A stretch of 20,383 nt of DNA from Paracoccaceae bacterium (GCA_003565055.1 PXDM01000243.1:1-20383); one strand, 5' to 3'. Positions 1 through 8,116 are shown, numbered from the stretch's first letter. The notes: generated by a model from the letters alone, not told the origin. Program-made: numbers and translations.

Positions 1-459
1 CATCTGTGGCGGTTTTTCGGGGCTGATCCGATCATCTGGCTGTCAGATGCGTCGATGGCGTCGATCATTCTGATCGTATCCTGGCAATGGCTGCCCTTTG
101 CCACACTGATCCTGCTGACGGCAATCCAGTCGCTCGACAGCGAACAGCTGGAAGCGGCCGAGATGGACGGTGCGCCGGTGCTGTCGCGCTTCTGGCATAT
201 CATCCTGCCGCATCTGGCGCGCGCGATCACGATCGTGATCCTGATCCAGACGATCTTTCTGCTCGCCATCTTCGCCGAGATTTTCGTGACCACGCAAGGC
301 TCCTTCGGGACCCGCACGCTGACCTATCTGATCTATCAGCGCGTGCTGGAAAGCCAGAATGTGGGGCTCGGCTCTGCAGGGGGGATTTACGCGGTCATTC
401 TGGCCAACATCTTTGCGCTGTTTCTGATGCGCATCGTTGGCAAGAACCTGGACCGCTGA
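1..459 (+). CDS. smoF: Polyol ABC transporter permease, SmoF/MalF type (5'-truncated by window edge)
   Basis: This is the C-terminal 152 residues of an inner-membrane permease; the reading frame is open from base 1, so the gene begins outside the window. The ABC permease cytoplasmic loop is present (EAAEMDGAPVLSRFWHIILP), which is the EAA motif that docks on the ATPase. It is flanked by hydrophobic segments, one before it and two after. The next genes encode a second permease, a MalK-type ATPase and two polyol dehydrogenases, the order of the R. sphaeroides smo operon. That context makes this the SmoF-type subunit of a sorbitol/mannitol importer (inference from context). The binding protein gene (smoE) would be expected upstream, outside the window. 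The stop is TGA at 457-459, 12 bp before the next start. Membership of the sugar-permease family is near certain; the exact substrate is less so. Confidence 0.85.
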   Translation, partial: HLWRFFGADPIIWLSDASMASIILIVSWQWLPFATLILLTAIQSLDSEQLEAAEMDGAPVLSRFWHIILPHLARAITIVILIQTIFLLAIFAEIFVTTQGSFGTRTLTYLIYQRVLESQNVGLGSAGGIYAVILANIFALFLMRIVGKNLDR

Positions 460-471
460 GGGGGACCGATC

Positions 472-1302
472 ATGGCACGTTCTGTCACGACACAACGCAA
501 GACACTTAACACGCTCATTGCATGGGGCATCGGTCTGCTGATCTTCTTTCCGATCCTCTGGACGATCCTGACCAGCTTCAAGACCGAGGCGCAGGCCATC
601 GCCGATCCGCCCGTGTGGTTCTTCTTCGACTGGACGCTGGAGAATTACCGCGTCGTGCAGGAGCGCTCGAATTACAGCCGCTTCCTGTGGAATTCGGTCA
701 TCATCGCGGGCGGCTCCACGATCCTTGGCATGATGGTCGCGATCCCTGCGGCCTGGTCGATGGCCTTCGTGCCCTCGCGCCGGACCAAGGATATCCTGCT
801 GTGGATGCTCTCGACCAAGATGCTGCCTGCGGTGGGGGTGCTATATCCGATCTATCTGATCTTCATCAAGCTCGGTCTTCTGGATTCGCGCTTCGGGCTG
901 ACCATCGTGCTGATGCTGATCAACCTGCCGATCATGATCTGGATGCTCTACACCTATTTCAAGGAAATCCCCGGCGAGATCCTTGAAGCCGCGCGCATGG
1001 ACGGGGCCGGGCTGCGGCAGGAAATCCTCTATGTGCTTACGCCCATGGCCATTCCGGGCATCGCGTCGACCATGCTTCTCAACATCATTCTGGCGTGGAA
1101 CGAGGCGTTCTGGACCCTCAACCTGACGGCCGCGCGCGCGGCCCCGTTGACCGCTTTCATCGCCAGCTATTCCAGCCCGGAGGGGCTGTTCTACGCCAAA
1201 CTTTCGGCAGCTTCGACCATGGCCATCGCGCCGATCCTGATCATCGGCTGGTTCAGCCAGAAACAACTCGTGCGCGGCCTGACCTTCGGCGCCGTCAAGT
1301 AA
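472..1302 (+). CDS. smoG: Polyol ABC transporter permease, SmoG/MalG type
   Basis: This 276-residue integral membrane protein pairs with the preceding permease to form the transport channel. An N-terminal transmembrane segment (about residues 14-36, rich in LLIFFPILWTIL) is followed by a periplasmic loop and five further hydrophobic stretches. The EAA loop is clear near residue 178 (EAARMDGAGLRQEILYVLTP). Its length is that of MalG-family permeases. The ATG at 472 follows a purine-rich GAGGGGG stretch that serves as ribosome binding site, 12 bp after the upstream stop. The gene is co-directional with and closely spaced to its neighbours, so it is one operon. The C-terminal LVRGLTFGAVK is typical of the MalG-type subunit in polyol importers. 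Hexitol specificity is inferred from the dehydrogenases downstream. Confidence 0.9.
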   Translation: MARSVTTQRKTLNTLIAWGIGLLIFFPILWTILTSFKTEAQAIADPPVWFFFDWTLENYRVVQERSNYSRFLWNSVIIAGGSTILGMMVAIPAAWSMAFVPSRRTKDILLWMLSTKMLPAVGVLYPIYLIFIKLGLLDSRFGLTIVLMLINLPIMIWMLYTYFKEIPGEILEAARMDGAGLRQEILYVLTPMAIPGIASTMLLNIILAWNEAFWTLNLTAARAAPLTAFIASYSSPEGLFYAKLSAASTMAIAPILIIGWFSQKQLVRGLTFGAVK

Positions 1303-1314
1303 GGGGATTTCATC

Positions 1315-2319
1315 ATGGGACGCATTGTTCTGGAGCAGGTGACCAAGAGTTTCGGCGATGTCACCGTCATCCCGCCGCTGGATCTGACCATTGAAGATGG
1401 CGAATTCGCGGTCTTTGTCGGCCCCTCGGGCTGTGGCAAATCCACGCTGCTGCGGCTGATTGCGGGGCTGGAGGATGTCAGTTCCGGGGCCATCGTGATC
1501 GACGGCAAGGACGCCACCGCGATCCCGCCGGCCAAGCGCGGGCTGGCGATGGTGTTTCAGTCCTATGCGCTTTATCCGCATATGACCGTACGCAAGAATA
1601 TCGCCTTTCCGCTGCGCATGGCGGGGATGGATCAGGCCGAGCAGAACCGTCTGGTGGAGCAGGCGGCCGCTGTGCTCAACCTCACGGACTATCTGGAACG
1701 CCGCCCCGGCCAGTTGTCGGGCGGCCAGCGCCAGCGTGTCGCGATTGGTCGCGCCATCGTGCGCGAACCGGCTGCGTTCCTGTTCGACGAGCCGCTCTCA
1801 AATCTCGATGCCGCGCTGCGCGTGGGCATGCGGCTGGAAATCAGCGAGATGCACAACCGGCTCAAGACGACGATGATCTATGTGACCCATGATCAGGTCG
1901 AGGCGATGACCATGGCCGACAAGATCGTGGTGCTGCATGCAGGCCGCATCGAGCAGGTTGGAAGCCCGCTGGAGCTCTACCGCGCGCCGAAGAATACCTT
2001 TGTTGCGGGCTTCATCGGCTCGCCCAAGATGAACCTGATCACCGGGGCAGAGGCGCAGCGCCATCAGGCCCATACGATCGGCATCCGCCCCGAGCATATG
2101 AGCGTGTCCGCGACGGAGGGCACATGGTCGGGGGTGGTCGGTGTCTCCGAGCATCTGGGCTCCGACACGTTCTTTCATGTCCATGAGACCGGACTGGCCG
2201 AGACGATCACTGTGCGCGTGGATGGAGAGATCAGTTTCAAGCATGGCGACCGGATCCATCTGACCCCGCGCGCCGATGTCTTGCACAGGTTTGATGAGTC
2301 GGGGAACCGTCTGCCGTGA
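1315..2319 (+). CDS. smoK: Polyol ABC transporter ATP-binding protein, SmoK/MalK type
   Basis: This is the 334-residue cytoplasmic ATPase that powers the polyol importer. Visible elements in order are the Walker A motif GPSGCGKST (residues 38-46), the Q-loop FQSYALYPHM, the ABC signature LSGGQRQRVAIGRAI, Walker B FLFDEPLSNLDAALR and the switch histidine in YVTHDQVEAM. A C-terminal TOBE-like regulatory region follows from about residue 235 (IGIRPEHM onward), as in MalK/UgpC/SmoK, but it is a little shorter than MalK of E. coli. The ATG at 1315 lies 12 bp after the smoG stop, with GGGG upstream. The last four bases overlap the GTG start of the dehydrogenase gene (GTGA), which suggests translational coupling between import and oxidation. 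Nothing in the catalytic motifs looks degraded. Confidence 0.92.
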   Translation: MGRIVLEQVTKSFGDVTVIPPLDLTIEDGEFAVFVGPSGCGKSTLLRLIAGLEDVSSGAIVIDGKDATAIPPAKRGLAMVFQSYALYPHMTVRKNIAFPLRMAGMDQAEQNRLVEQAAAVLNLTDYLERRPGQLSGGQRQRVAIGRAIVREPAAFLFDEPLSNLDAALRVGMRLEISEMHNRLKTTMIYVTHDQVEAMTMADKIVVLHAGRIEQVGSPLELYRAPKNTFVAGFIGSPKMNLITGAEAQRHQAHTIGIRPEHMSVSATEGTWSGVVGVSEHLGSDTFFHVHETGLAETITVRVDGEISFKHGDRIHLTPRADVLHRFDESGNRLP

Positions 2320-3089
2320 AGCGACTGGAAGGTAAAACCGCGCTGATCACCGGGGCGGCGCGCGGCATCGGGCTCAGTTTCGCGCAAGCCTATCTGCGCG
2401 AGGGCGCGCAGGTGGCGCTCGCTGATATCGACATCGCCCGCGCCCGCGCGGAGGCCGCGCGTCTGGGCGATGCGGCCTTCGCGGTCGAGATGGACGTGAC
2501 CCAGCAGCCCAGCATCGACGCCGCCGTTGACGCGACCGTTGCCCGGTTCGGCCAGATCGACATCCTGATCAACAATGCCGCGATCTTCACCGCCGCGCCC
2601 ATTGTCGAGATCACGCGCGACGATTACGCCCGCTGCTTCGAGATCAATGTCGCGGGCAGTCTGTTCACTCTTCAGGCCGTGGCGAAGCACATGATTTCGC
2701 GCGGGCAGGGCGGCAAGATCATCAACATGGCCAGCCAGGCCGGTCGGCGCGGCGAGGCGCTTGTTGCGGTCTATTGCGCAAGCAAGGCCGCGATCATCAG
2801 CCTGACGCAATCGGCGGGGCTGGACCTGATCAGGCATGGGATCAATGTGAATGCCATCGCGCCCGGCGTGGTGGATGGCGCGCATTGGGACGGGGTGGAT
2901 GCGTTTTTCGCGAAATACGAGGGCAAGGCACCGGGCCAGAAAAAGCGCGAGGTCGGTGCGGCGGTTCCATATGGCCGGATGGGGCAGGCGGCGGATCTGA
3001 CCGGCATGGCCGTGTTTCTCGCCTCGGCGGAGGCCGATTACATCGTTGCACAAACCTATAACGTGGATGGCGGCCAATGGATGAGCTGA
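2316..3089 (+). CDS. smoS: Sorbitol (polyol) dehydrogenase, short-chain dehydrogenase/reductase family
   Basis: This 257-residue classical SDR probably oxidises D-sorbitol to D-fructose (or galactitol to tagatose) with NAD+. The dinucleotide-binding motif TGAARGIG is at residues 12-19. Asp37 at the end of the second strand fits NAD rather than NADP preference. NNAA is at 86-89 and Asn111 is present. The catalytic triad is Ser140, Tyr153 and Lys157 (YxxxK). The C-terminal VDGGQWMS is typical of the family. Length and position match SmoS of R. sphaeroides (established operon order smoEFGKS-mtlK). The start is GTG at 2316, overlapping the smoK stop by 4 nt. The stop overlaps the start of mtlK by 13 nt. 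The family is certain; the particular polyol is inferred from context. Confidence 0.88.
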   Translation: MKRLEGKTALITGAARGIGLSFAQAYLREGAQVALADIDIARARAEAARLGDAAFAVEMDVTQQPSIDAAVDATVARFGQIDILINNAAIFTAAPIVEITRDDYARCFEINVAGSLFTLQAVAKHMISRGQGGKIINMASQAGRRGEALVAVYCASKAAIISLTQSAGLDLIRHGINVNAIAPGVVDGAHWDGVDAFFAKYEGKAPGQKKREVGAAVPYGRMGQAADLTGMAVFLASAEADYIVAQTYNVDGGQWMS

Positions 3090-4555
3090 CCCAGCTCTCG
3101 CAAGCGACGCTCGACAGCTTGCCCGCACAGACCCGCCGCCCCGGCTATGACCGCGCGGCGCTGTCTGCGGGTATCCTGCATATCGGCTTGGGGAATTTCC
3201 ACCGCGCGCATCAGGCGTGGTATCTGCATCGGCTGATGGAGACCGGGCAGGCGCGGGACTGGGCGATCCTCGGCGCGGGCGTGCGGCCCGATGATGCGGC
3301 CATGCGCGCGCGGTTGCTGGGGCAGGACTGCCTGAACACGCTGATCGCGTTGGACCCGGATGCGCGCTCGGCAGAGGTGACCGGCGCGATGATCGGGTTT
3401 CTGCCGGTCGAGGATGGCCATGCAAGCCTCATCGCGCGCATGGCCGCGCCTGATATCCGCATCGTGTCGCTCACCGTGACCGAGGGCGGCTATTTCCTCA
3501 ATTCCGCCACACAGGCTTTCGCGCAGGATCACCCCGATATTGTCCATGACGCCACCCATCCCGAGCAGCCCCGGACGGCCTTTGGTGCGATGGTGGCAGC
3601 GCTCAGGCTGCGCCGGGCGCGGGGGCTGGGGCCGTTCACCTGCCTGTCCTGTGACAATCTGCAATCGAATGGCGCGGTGCTGCGTCAGGCCGTCGTGGGG
3701 CTCGCGCAGATGCAGGACCCCGGACTGGCCGCGTGGATCGCGGCGGAATGCAGCTTTCCCAATGCGATGGTCGATTGCATCGTGCCCGCGACCGGGCCTG
3801 CGGAGATCGCGCTGGCGGCCTCTTTCGGTATTCGGGACGCGGCCCCCGTGACGCATGAGCCCTTTCGTCAATGGGTGATCGAGGATCGCTTCTGCGCCGG
3901 GCGGCCCGCCTGGGAAGAGGTGGGCGTCGAGTTCACGACGGACGTGCATGGCCATGAGGCGCAGAAGCTGCGAATCCTCAATGCCGGGCATCAGGTCATC
4001 GGCAATGTGGCCGAGATCCTCGGTGTCGAGACAGTGGCGCAAGCGATGGCCGATCCGCAGATCAATGCGCTGTTTCACAAGGTCGCGCTGGGCGAGATCG
4101 CGCCCCATGTCCAGCCTGTGCCGGGCATGACGCCTGCGCAATATGTGGCACTCATCGCGCGGCGTTTCGCCAATACGGCGATCCATGACACGATCCGGCG
4201 CGTGGCCTTCGACGGCGCGTCGCGCCACCCCGGTTTCGTGCTGCCCAGCCTGCGCGATGCGCTGGCCTCGGGGGCGGCGCTCGATGGGCTGGCGTTGTCG
4301 CAGGCGTTCTGGGCGCGGATGTGCGCGGGGCAGCGCGAGGATGGCTCGGTCATCGCGCCCAACGATCCGCAATGGAGCGCGCTGTCGCAGGTCGCCGAGC
4401 AGGCGCGGGCGCGTCCCGCCGCCTGGCTGGAGCAGAGCCGGATCTATGGCGATCTGGCGCAGGCAGAGCCCTTTCGCGCGGCTTTCACGCGCTGGCACGC
4501 GATGATCTGGTCTGACGGCGCGCGCGCGGCCCTGCGCGCCTATATCGGCGCCTGA
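3077..4555 (+). CDS. mtlK: Mannitol 2-dehydrogenase, polyol-specific long-chain dehydrogenase
   Basis: This 492-residue cytoplasmic enzyme of the long-chain mannitol dehydrogenase family converts D-mannitol to D-fructose with NAD+. The N-terminal nucleotide-binding region has IGLGNFHRAHQAWY at 36-49. Further family blocks are LTVTEGGYF, SCDNLQSNG at 191-199 and FPNAMVDCIVPAT. The catalytic K-x4-N-x2-H signature is Lys297, Asn302 and His305 (KLRILNAGH), matching the Lys/Asn/His set established in Pseudomonas mannitol 2-dehydrogenase. Its length is normal for the family. The ATG at 3077 lies inside the end of the smoS gene, so the two are translationally coupled. It is the last gene of the plus-strand operon: no further plus-strand gene follows, and a convergent gene ends 6 bp beyond its stop. 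It could also accept arabitol or sorbitol. Confidence 0.9.
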   Translation: MDELTQLSQATLDSLPAQTRRPGYDRAALSAGILHIGLGNFHRAHQAWYLHRLMETGQARDWAILGAGVRPDDAAMRARLLGQDCLNTLIALDPDARSAEVTGAMIGFLPVEDGHASLIARMAAPDIRIVSLTVTEGGYFLNSATQAFAQDHPDIVHDATHPEQPRTAFGAMVAALRLRRARGLGPFTCLSCDNLQSNGAVLRQAVVGLAQMQDPGLAAWIAAECSFPNAMVDCIVPATGPAEIALAASFGIRDAAPVTHEPFRQWVIEDRFCAGRPAWEEVGVEFTTDVHGHEAQKLRILNAGHQVIGNVAEILGVETVAQAMADPQINALFHKVALGEIAPHVQPVPGMTPAQYVALIARRFANTAIHDTIRRVAFDGASRHPGFVLPSLRDALASGAALDGLALSQAFWARMCAGQREDGSVIAPNDPQWSALSQVAEQARARPAAWLEQSRIYGDLAQAEPFRAAFTRWHAMIWSDGARAALRAYIGA

Positions 4556-4561
4556 ACGCGA

Positions 4562-5335
4562 TCAGATGATCTTGCTTTCGGGCAGGAAGCGCTGGGTCAG
4601 GACGGTTTCCTGCAGATGCATCAGCCGGTGGGCATTGTGCATATGCTCGGCCAGAATACTGCGCGCCGCCGCGCTGTCACCGCTGCGCAGCGCCGCGATC
4701 AGGCGTTGCTGATAGTCCAGCCCCGAGGCCCAGAGTTCCTGATTGGGCTGGGTATAGAGTTTGCGCGAGACGGTGATATCGGCCAGCATATTGGCCGTGA
4801 AGCGGATCAGGAAGCGCATCAGCGGGTTTTCGGACATTTCCGCCAGAAGCGCGTGAAAGCGCAGCGAGGCGATGTGCTGATCGCGCTCCTCTGCAGCGGA
4901 GCGCGCCGGGGCGTCATAGCAGGTCATCACCTCTTCAAGCGCGCGCAATTGCGCATCGCTCAGCCTGCCTGCGAGCGAGGCCGCGAGTTCGGGCTCCAGC
5001 GCCTTGCGGATCTGATAGACATCGTCGATCGTCAGATGTTCGAAATAGAAGTAATTGCCAAGCAGCGCCGTGGCGCGTTCTTCCGAGACCTGATGGACAA
5101 AGACGCCGCCACCGGGTCCTGTGCGCGATTTGACGAGGCCCTGCGCCTCAAGGATGCGGATCGCTTCGCGGATCGTGCCTTTCGACATCGCAAAACGGTC
5201 GATCAGTTCCGCCTCTGACGGCAGCCGGTCCCCCGGTCGCCAGCCTTTCGCCATGACCCATGACTTGATGGCTTCGGCCACCTGTTGCGGGCGCGAGAGG
5301 CGTTCAGGGATCGCGCGGGTGGTGACAGGCTGCAA
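4562..5335 (-). CDS. GntR-family transcriptional regulator, FadR/FCD subclass
   Basis: This is a 257-residue DNA-binding regulator. The N-terminal winged helix (about residues 14-80) carries the GntR core GDRLPSEAELIDRF and GTIREAIRILEAQGLV. The C-terminal all-helical FCD ligand domain spans about 105-245. Two usual FCD metal-ligand positions look changed: the Asp four residues before the FH motif is Ser157, and the His expected in the penultimate helix is Gln210. His161 and His231 remain. The start chosen is TTG at 5335, because AAGGAG lies just upstream at 5342-5347 and the protein then has normal length. Longer readings run through the end of the upstream ATPase gene and give atypical sequence. 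It is the last gene of the oligopeptide-transporter operon, overlapping it by 32 nt. It therefore probably controls that locus, although the polyol operon ends next to it. Confidence 0.85.
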   Translation of the reverse strand: MQPVTTRAIPERLSRPQQVAEAIKSWVMAKGWRPGDRLPSEAELIDRFAMSKGTIREAIRILEAQGLVKSRTGPGGGVFVHQVSEERATALLGNYFYFEHLTIDDVYQIRKALEPELAASLAGRLSDAQLRALEEVMTCYDAPARSAAEERDQHIASLRFHALLAEMSENPLMRFLIRFTANMLADITVSRKLYTQPNQELWASGLDYQQRLIAALRSGDSAAARSILAEHMHNAHRLMHLQETVLTQRFLPESKII

Positions 5336-6257
5336 ACTGATCTCCTTCAACAACGCGCAGCGCAGGCCGCTCGCTGCGGCAGAGATCGCTGGCGCGCGGG
5401 CAACGCCCGGCAAAAGCGCAGCCCGGTGGCGGGTTGAGCGGATCGGGCAATTCGCCGGACTGCGCACCGCCAAGCGCGCGGCCCACGACGGGTGCCGAAT
5501 CCGCCAGCAGCTTCGTATAGGGATGGCGCGGATGCGCAAAGACCTTTTCGGCGGGCCCGGTTTCCACGACGGCCCCGAAATAGAGCACAGCGATGCGGTC
5601 GCTCACGGCTTCGACCACGGCGAGATCATGGCTGATGAAGAGATAGGTCAGGTTCAGTTCGGTTTTCAGCTCTGCCAGCAGGTTCAGGACCTGCGCCTGC
5701 ACCGACACATCGAGGGCCGAGACGGGCTCATCAAGGATCAGGATGCGCGGACTGGCCGCGAGAGCGCGCGCGATCCCGATGCGCTGTGCCTGCCCGCCGG
5801 AGAATTCATGCGGGTAGCGGCTGAGGAATTCGGGCCGCAGATTGACCGCTGCGAACAGTTCCGCAATCCGCGCGTCAAGCGCGCGCCCGCTCAGGCCATG
5901 CAGCAGGCGCAGCGGTACTTCCATGATCTGCCGGATGGTCTTGCGCGGGTTGAGGCTGGAAACCGGGTCCTGGAACACATACTGGATCAGCCGCCCGAAA
6001 GCCGCCGGATCCGCGCGGTCCAGCGCGCGGCCCTCGATCTCGATTCTGCCCGATGTTGGCGGCAAAAGTCCCACCAGCATCCGCGCGAGGGTGGATTTGC
6101 CGCATCCCGATTCGCCCACGATGCCCAGCGTCTCGCCCTGTGCCACATCGAGCGACACGGGATGGACGGCGTGAACCTGCGCACGCGGCGGGCCGATCAG
6201 GCGTTTGCCGATGTCGAATGTCTTGGCGAGATCCGTGGTTTTGAGCGCGAGCGTCAT
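5304..6257 (-). CDS. Oligopeptide/dipeptide ABC transporter ATP-binding protein, DppF/OppF type
   Basis: This 317-residue cytoplasmic ATPase is one of the two nucleotide-binding units of a peptide-type importer. Motifs are Walker A GESGCGKST (residues 48-56), Q-loop FQDPVSSLNPR, signature FSGGQAQRIGIARAL (152-166), Walker B ILILDEPVSALD and switch histidine FISHD. The C-terminal cysteine-containing region (PPPGCAFAGRCPRASDLC) is the oligopeptide-transporter C-terminal domain, which in some members binds an iron-sulfur cluster (family knowledge). The signature has Phe instead of Leu in LSGGQ, which is common in OppF-type subunits. The start is ATG at 6257, overlapping the upstream stop as ATGA, with CCGGAGG seven bases before it. 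An in-frame start 24 bp further upstream would lie inside the preceding gene and lacks a ribosome site. Confidence 0.9.
   Translation of the reverse strand: MTLALKTTDLAKTFDIGKRLIGPPRAQVHAVHPVSLDVAQGETLGIVGESGCGKSTLARMLVGLLPPTSGRIEIEGRALDRADPAAFGRLIQYVFQDPVSSLNPRKTIRQIMEVPLRLLHGLSGRALDARIAELFAAVNLRPEFLSRYPHEFSGGQAQRIGIARALAASPRILILDEPVSALDVSVQAQVLNLLAELKTELNLTYLFISHDLAVVEAVSDRIAVLYFGAVVETGPAEKVFAHPRHPYTKLLADSAPVVGRALGGAQSGELPDPLNPPPGCAFAGRCPRASDLCRSERPALRVVEGDQFAACHHPRDP
5341..5347 (-). promoter_or_regulatory. Ribosome binding site that fixes the TTG start of the GntR gene
   Basis: On the minus strand the bases read TTGAAGGAGATCAGTTTG. The AAGGAGA core sits 5 nt before the TTG at 5335-5333 and is a near-consensus Shine-Dalgarno sequence. 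No ATG or GTG in this frame is comparably placed. It lies within the 3' end of the ATPase gene, so the regulator is probably made by coupled re-initiation. Confidence 0.7.
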
Positions 6258-8116
6258 GGCGTGACCTCCGGAAACAGGCAACGGATCTGGCGATGCGTCC
6301 CCTCAAGCGCGATCTCGCCCGTGCGGCAGGCCGTCTGCGCCTTGTCGCAGCGCGGTGCGAAGGCGCAGCCCGGCGGCAGGTCATCGACCGCAGGCGGCAG
6401 GCCCGGAATGGCCGCCATCACCCGCCGCCCGCCGCCAAGCTCGGGCACGCAGGCGATGAGCCGCTTGGTATAGGGATGCGCCGGGGCCGCGAGCACGTCG
6501 GCTGTGGGGCCGGCCTCGACGATCCGGCCACCATACATGACCGCCACCCGGTCGCAAAGCTGGCCCACGACACCGAAATCATGCGTGATGAAGAGGATCG
6601 CGAGCCCCCGCGAGCGGCGCAGTTCCGACAGAAGTGCGAGGATCTGCGCCTGCACGGTCACATCCAGCGCGGTCGTCGGCTCATCAGCGATGATGATATC
6701 GGGGTCATTGGCGAGCGCCATGGCGATGCCCACGCGCTGGCGCATCCCCCCCGAGAGCTCATGCGGATAAGCGCGCACCCGCGCAGCCGCATTGGGGATG
6801 CGCACATCCTCCAGCAGCTTGACCGCGCGCTTATGGGCTTGCGCCTGGCTGACGGGTTCGTGGACGCGGATCGCCTCGATCAACTGATCGCCGATGCGGT
6901 AGAGCGGGTGCAGGGTCGAAAGCGGGTCCTGAAAGATATAGGCCACCTTGCGCCCGCGCAGAGACCGCAGCAATTCATAGGGCGCGCCGATCAGGTCCTG
7001 CCCCTCCAGCCGCACCGCGCCCCCGGTGATCACGCCGGGCGGCGAGGCGACCAACCCCATGACCGAGAGCGCCGTGACTGATTTGCCCGAGCCGCTCTCG
7101 CCGATCAGCCCCAGACATTCACCGGGGCGCAGTTCCAGCGAGACCTTGTTCACGGCCTTGTAGACACGCTTGCCGACCTGAAACTCGGTCTCCAGCGCGT
7201 CGATGCTCAGAAGACCGTCACCTTTGGGGGCAGGGGCCTCGGCGCGCTCCACTCGCGTCGTGGCCATGGGCCGCGCCAGCGCGCCAGACCGCAGGCGCGG
7301 GTCCAGCGCATCGCGGATGCCGTCACCGAGCAGGTTCACGGACATGACGATCAGCAGGATCATCACACCGGGCACGATGGAGGTATGCGGTGCCGTGATC
7401 AGCGCCGAGCGCGCCTCGCCCAGCATGGAACCCAGATCAGCCTGCGGCGGCTGGCTGCCAAGCCCGAGGAAGGACAAGCCCGCTGTCTCCAGGATCATCC
7501 AGCCGATGGTTGTGGACATGGCGATCACGACCACAGGCACGATATTGGGCACCACCTCGGTCAGCAGAATGCGCGTATGGCCCATGCCCGCGAGTTTCGC
7601 GGCATCAATGAATTCGCGATGCGCGATGCCGACGGTGACGCCGCGGATATTCCGCGCGAAAAACGGGATATTGACCACCGCGACCGCGATCAGCGCGTTC
7701 AGAAGCCCCGGCCCCAGCACGGCGACAATCGCAAGCGCGAGCAGGATGTAGGGGAAGGCCATGAGCATGTCGATGCCGCGCATGGTCACGTTATCCGTGC
7801 GCCCGCCGAAATAGCCCGCCATCACGCCTATGGCCGCGCCGACAAGCCCCGCGACCAAGGCTGCCGCAAAGCCTACGGCCAGCGACAGCCGCGTGCCCCA
7901 CATCAGCCGCGACAGAAGATCGCGCCCCAGATGATCCGTGCCCAGCAGATGCCCGTCCGCCAGCGGCCGCAGGAAGCGATTGGCCGTGTTGGTTTCATTC
8001 GGCGGATGCAGCGGCAGAATGGGCGTGAGCAGCGCCAGCACCACGATGATCCCCAGCACCACGGCGCCGAAGCCCGCGAGCTTGTTGCGAAACAGAAGAC
8101 GCAGGAAGAGGCTCAT
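6254..8116 (-). CDS. Fused DppC-type permease and DppD-type ATPase of a peptide ABC transporter
   Basis: This 620-residue protein joins two subunits that are usually encoded separately. Residues 1-275 form a DppC-type permease: an N-terminal membrane segment at about 15-35, the conserved LLGTDHLGRDLLSRLMWG (57-74), the EAA-type loop EFIDAAKLAGMGHTRILLTE (168-187), and the usual DppC ending GDGIRDALDPRLR (264-276). After a short linker, residues about 300-620 form a complete DppD ATPase: Walker A GESGSGKS (339-346), Q-loop FQDPLSTLHP, signature LSGGMRQRVGIAMAL (454-468), Walker B IIIADEPTTALD and switch THD (511-513). The C-terminal region also has the PPGCAFAPRC motif. No stop or frameshift separates the halves. 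Met284 is where a separate ATPase might once have started. ATG 8116 overlaps the dppB stop (ATGA). A longer in-frame reading upstream only crosses the dppB-like gene. Confidence 0.88.
   Translation of the reverse strand: MSLFLRLLFRNKLAGFGAVVLGIIVVLALLTPILPLHPPNETNTANRFLRPLADGHLLGTDHLGRDLLSRLMWGTRLSLAVGFAAALVAGLVGAAIGVMAGYFGGRTDNVTMRGIDMLMAFPYILLALAIVAVLGPGLLNALIAVAVVNIPFFARNIRGVTVGIAHREFIDAAKLAGMGHTRILLTEVVPNIVPVVVIAMSTTIGWMILETAGLSFLGLGSQPPQADLGSMLGEARSALITAPHTSIVPGVMILLIVMSVNLLGDGIRDALDPRLRSGALARPMATTRVERAEAPAPKGDGLLSIDALETEFQVGKRVYKAVNKVSLELRPGECLGLIGESGSGKSVTALSVMGLVASPPGVITGGAVRLEGQDLIGAPYELLRSLRGRKVAYIFQDPLSTLHPLYRIGDQLIEAIRVHEPVSQAQAHKRAVKLLEDVRIPNAAARVRAYPHELSGGMRQRVGIAMALANDPDIIIADEPTTALDVTVQAQILALLSELRRSRGLAILFITHDFGVVGQLCDRVAVMYGGRIVEAGPTADVLAAPAHPYTKRLIACVPELGGGRRVMAAIPGLPPAVDDLPPGCAFAPRCDKAQTACRTGEIALEGTHRQIRCLFPEVTP

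Noticed and set aside
2175..3425. Minus-strand open frame (416 codons) crossing smoK, smoS and mtlK
   Set aside because: It runs across three coupled plus-strand genes and has repetitive Arg/Pro/Ala-rich composition.
3056..4498. Long minus-strand open frame (480 codons) opposite the mannitol dehydrogenase gene
   Set aside because: The opposite strand carries unmistakable mannitol dehydrogenase motifs, and the antisense product is low-complexity Arg/Gly/His-rich with no start signal.
5121..6473. Plus-strand open frame (450 codons) opposite the GntR and DppF genes
   Set aside because: It spans parts of two real genes and has no family resemblance; it is a shadow frame.
7240..7300. Possible sequencing frameshift creating the permease-ATPase fusion
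   Set aside because: Both halves are in the same frame with a plausible linker and intact termini. A frameshift would normally disrupt one half, so a real fusion is preferred.
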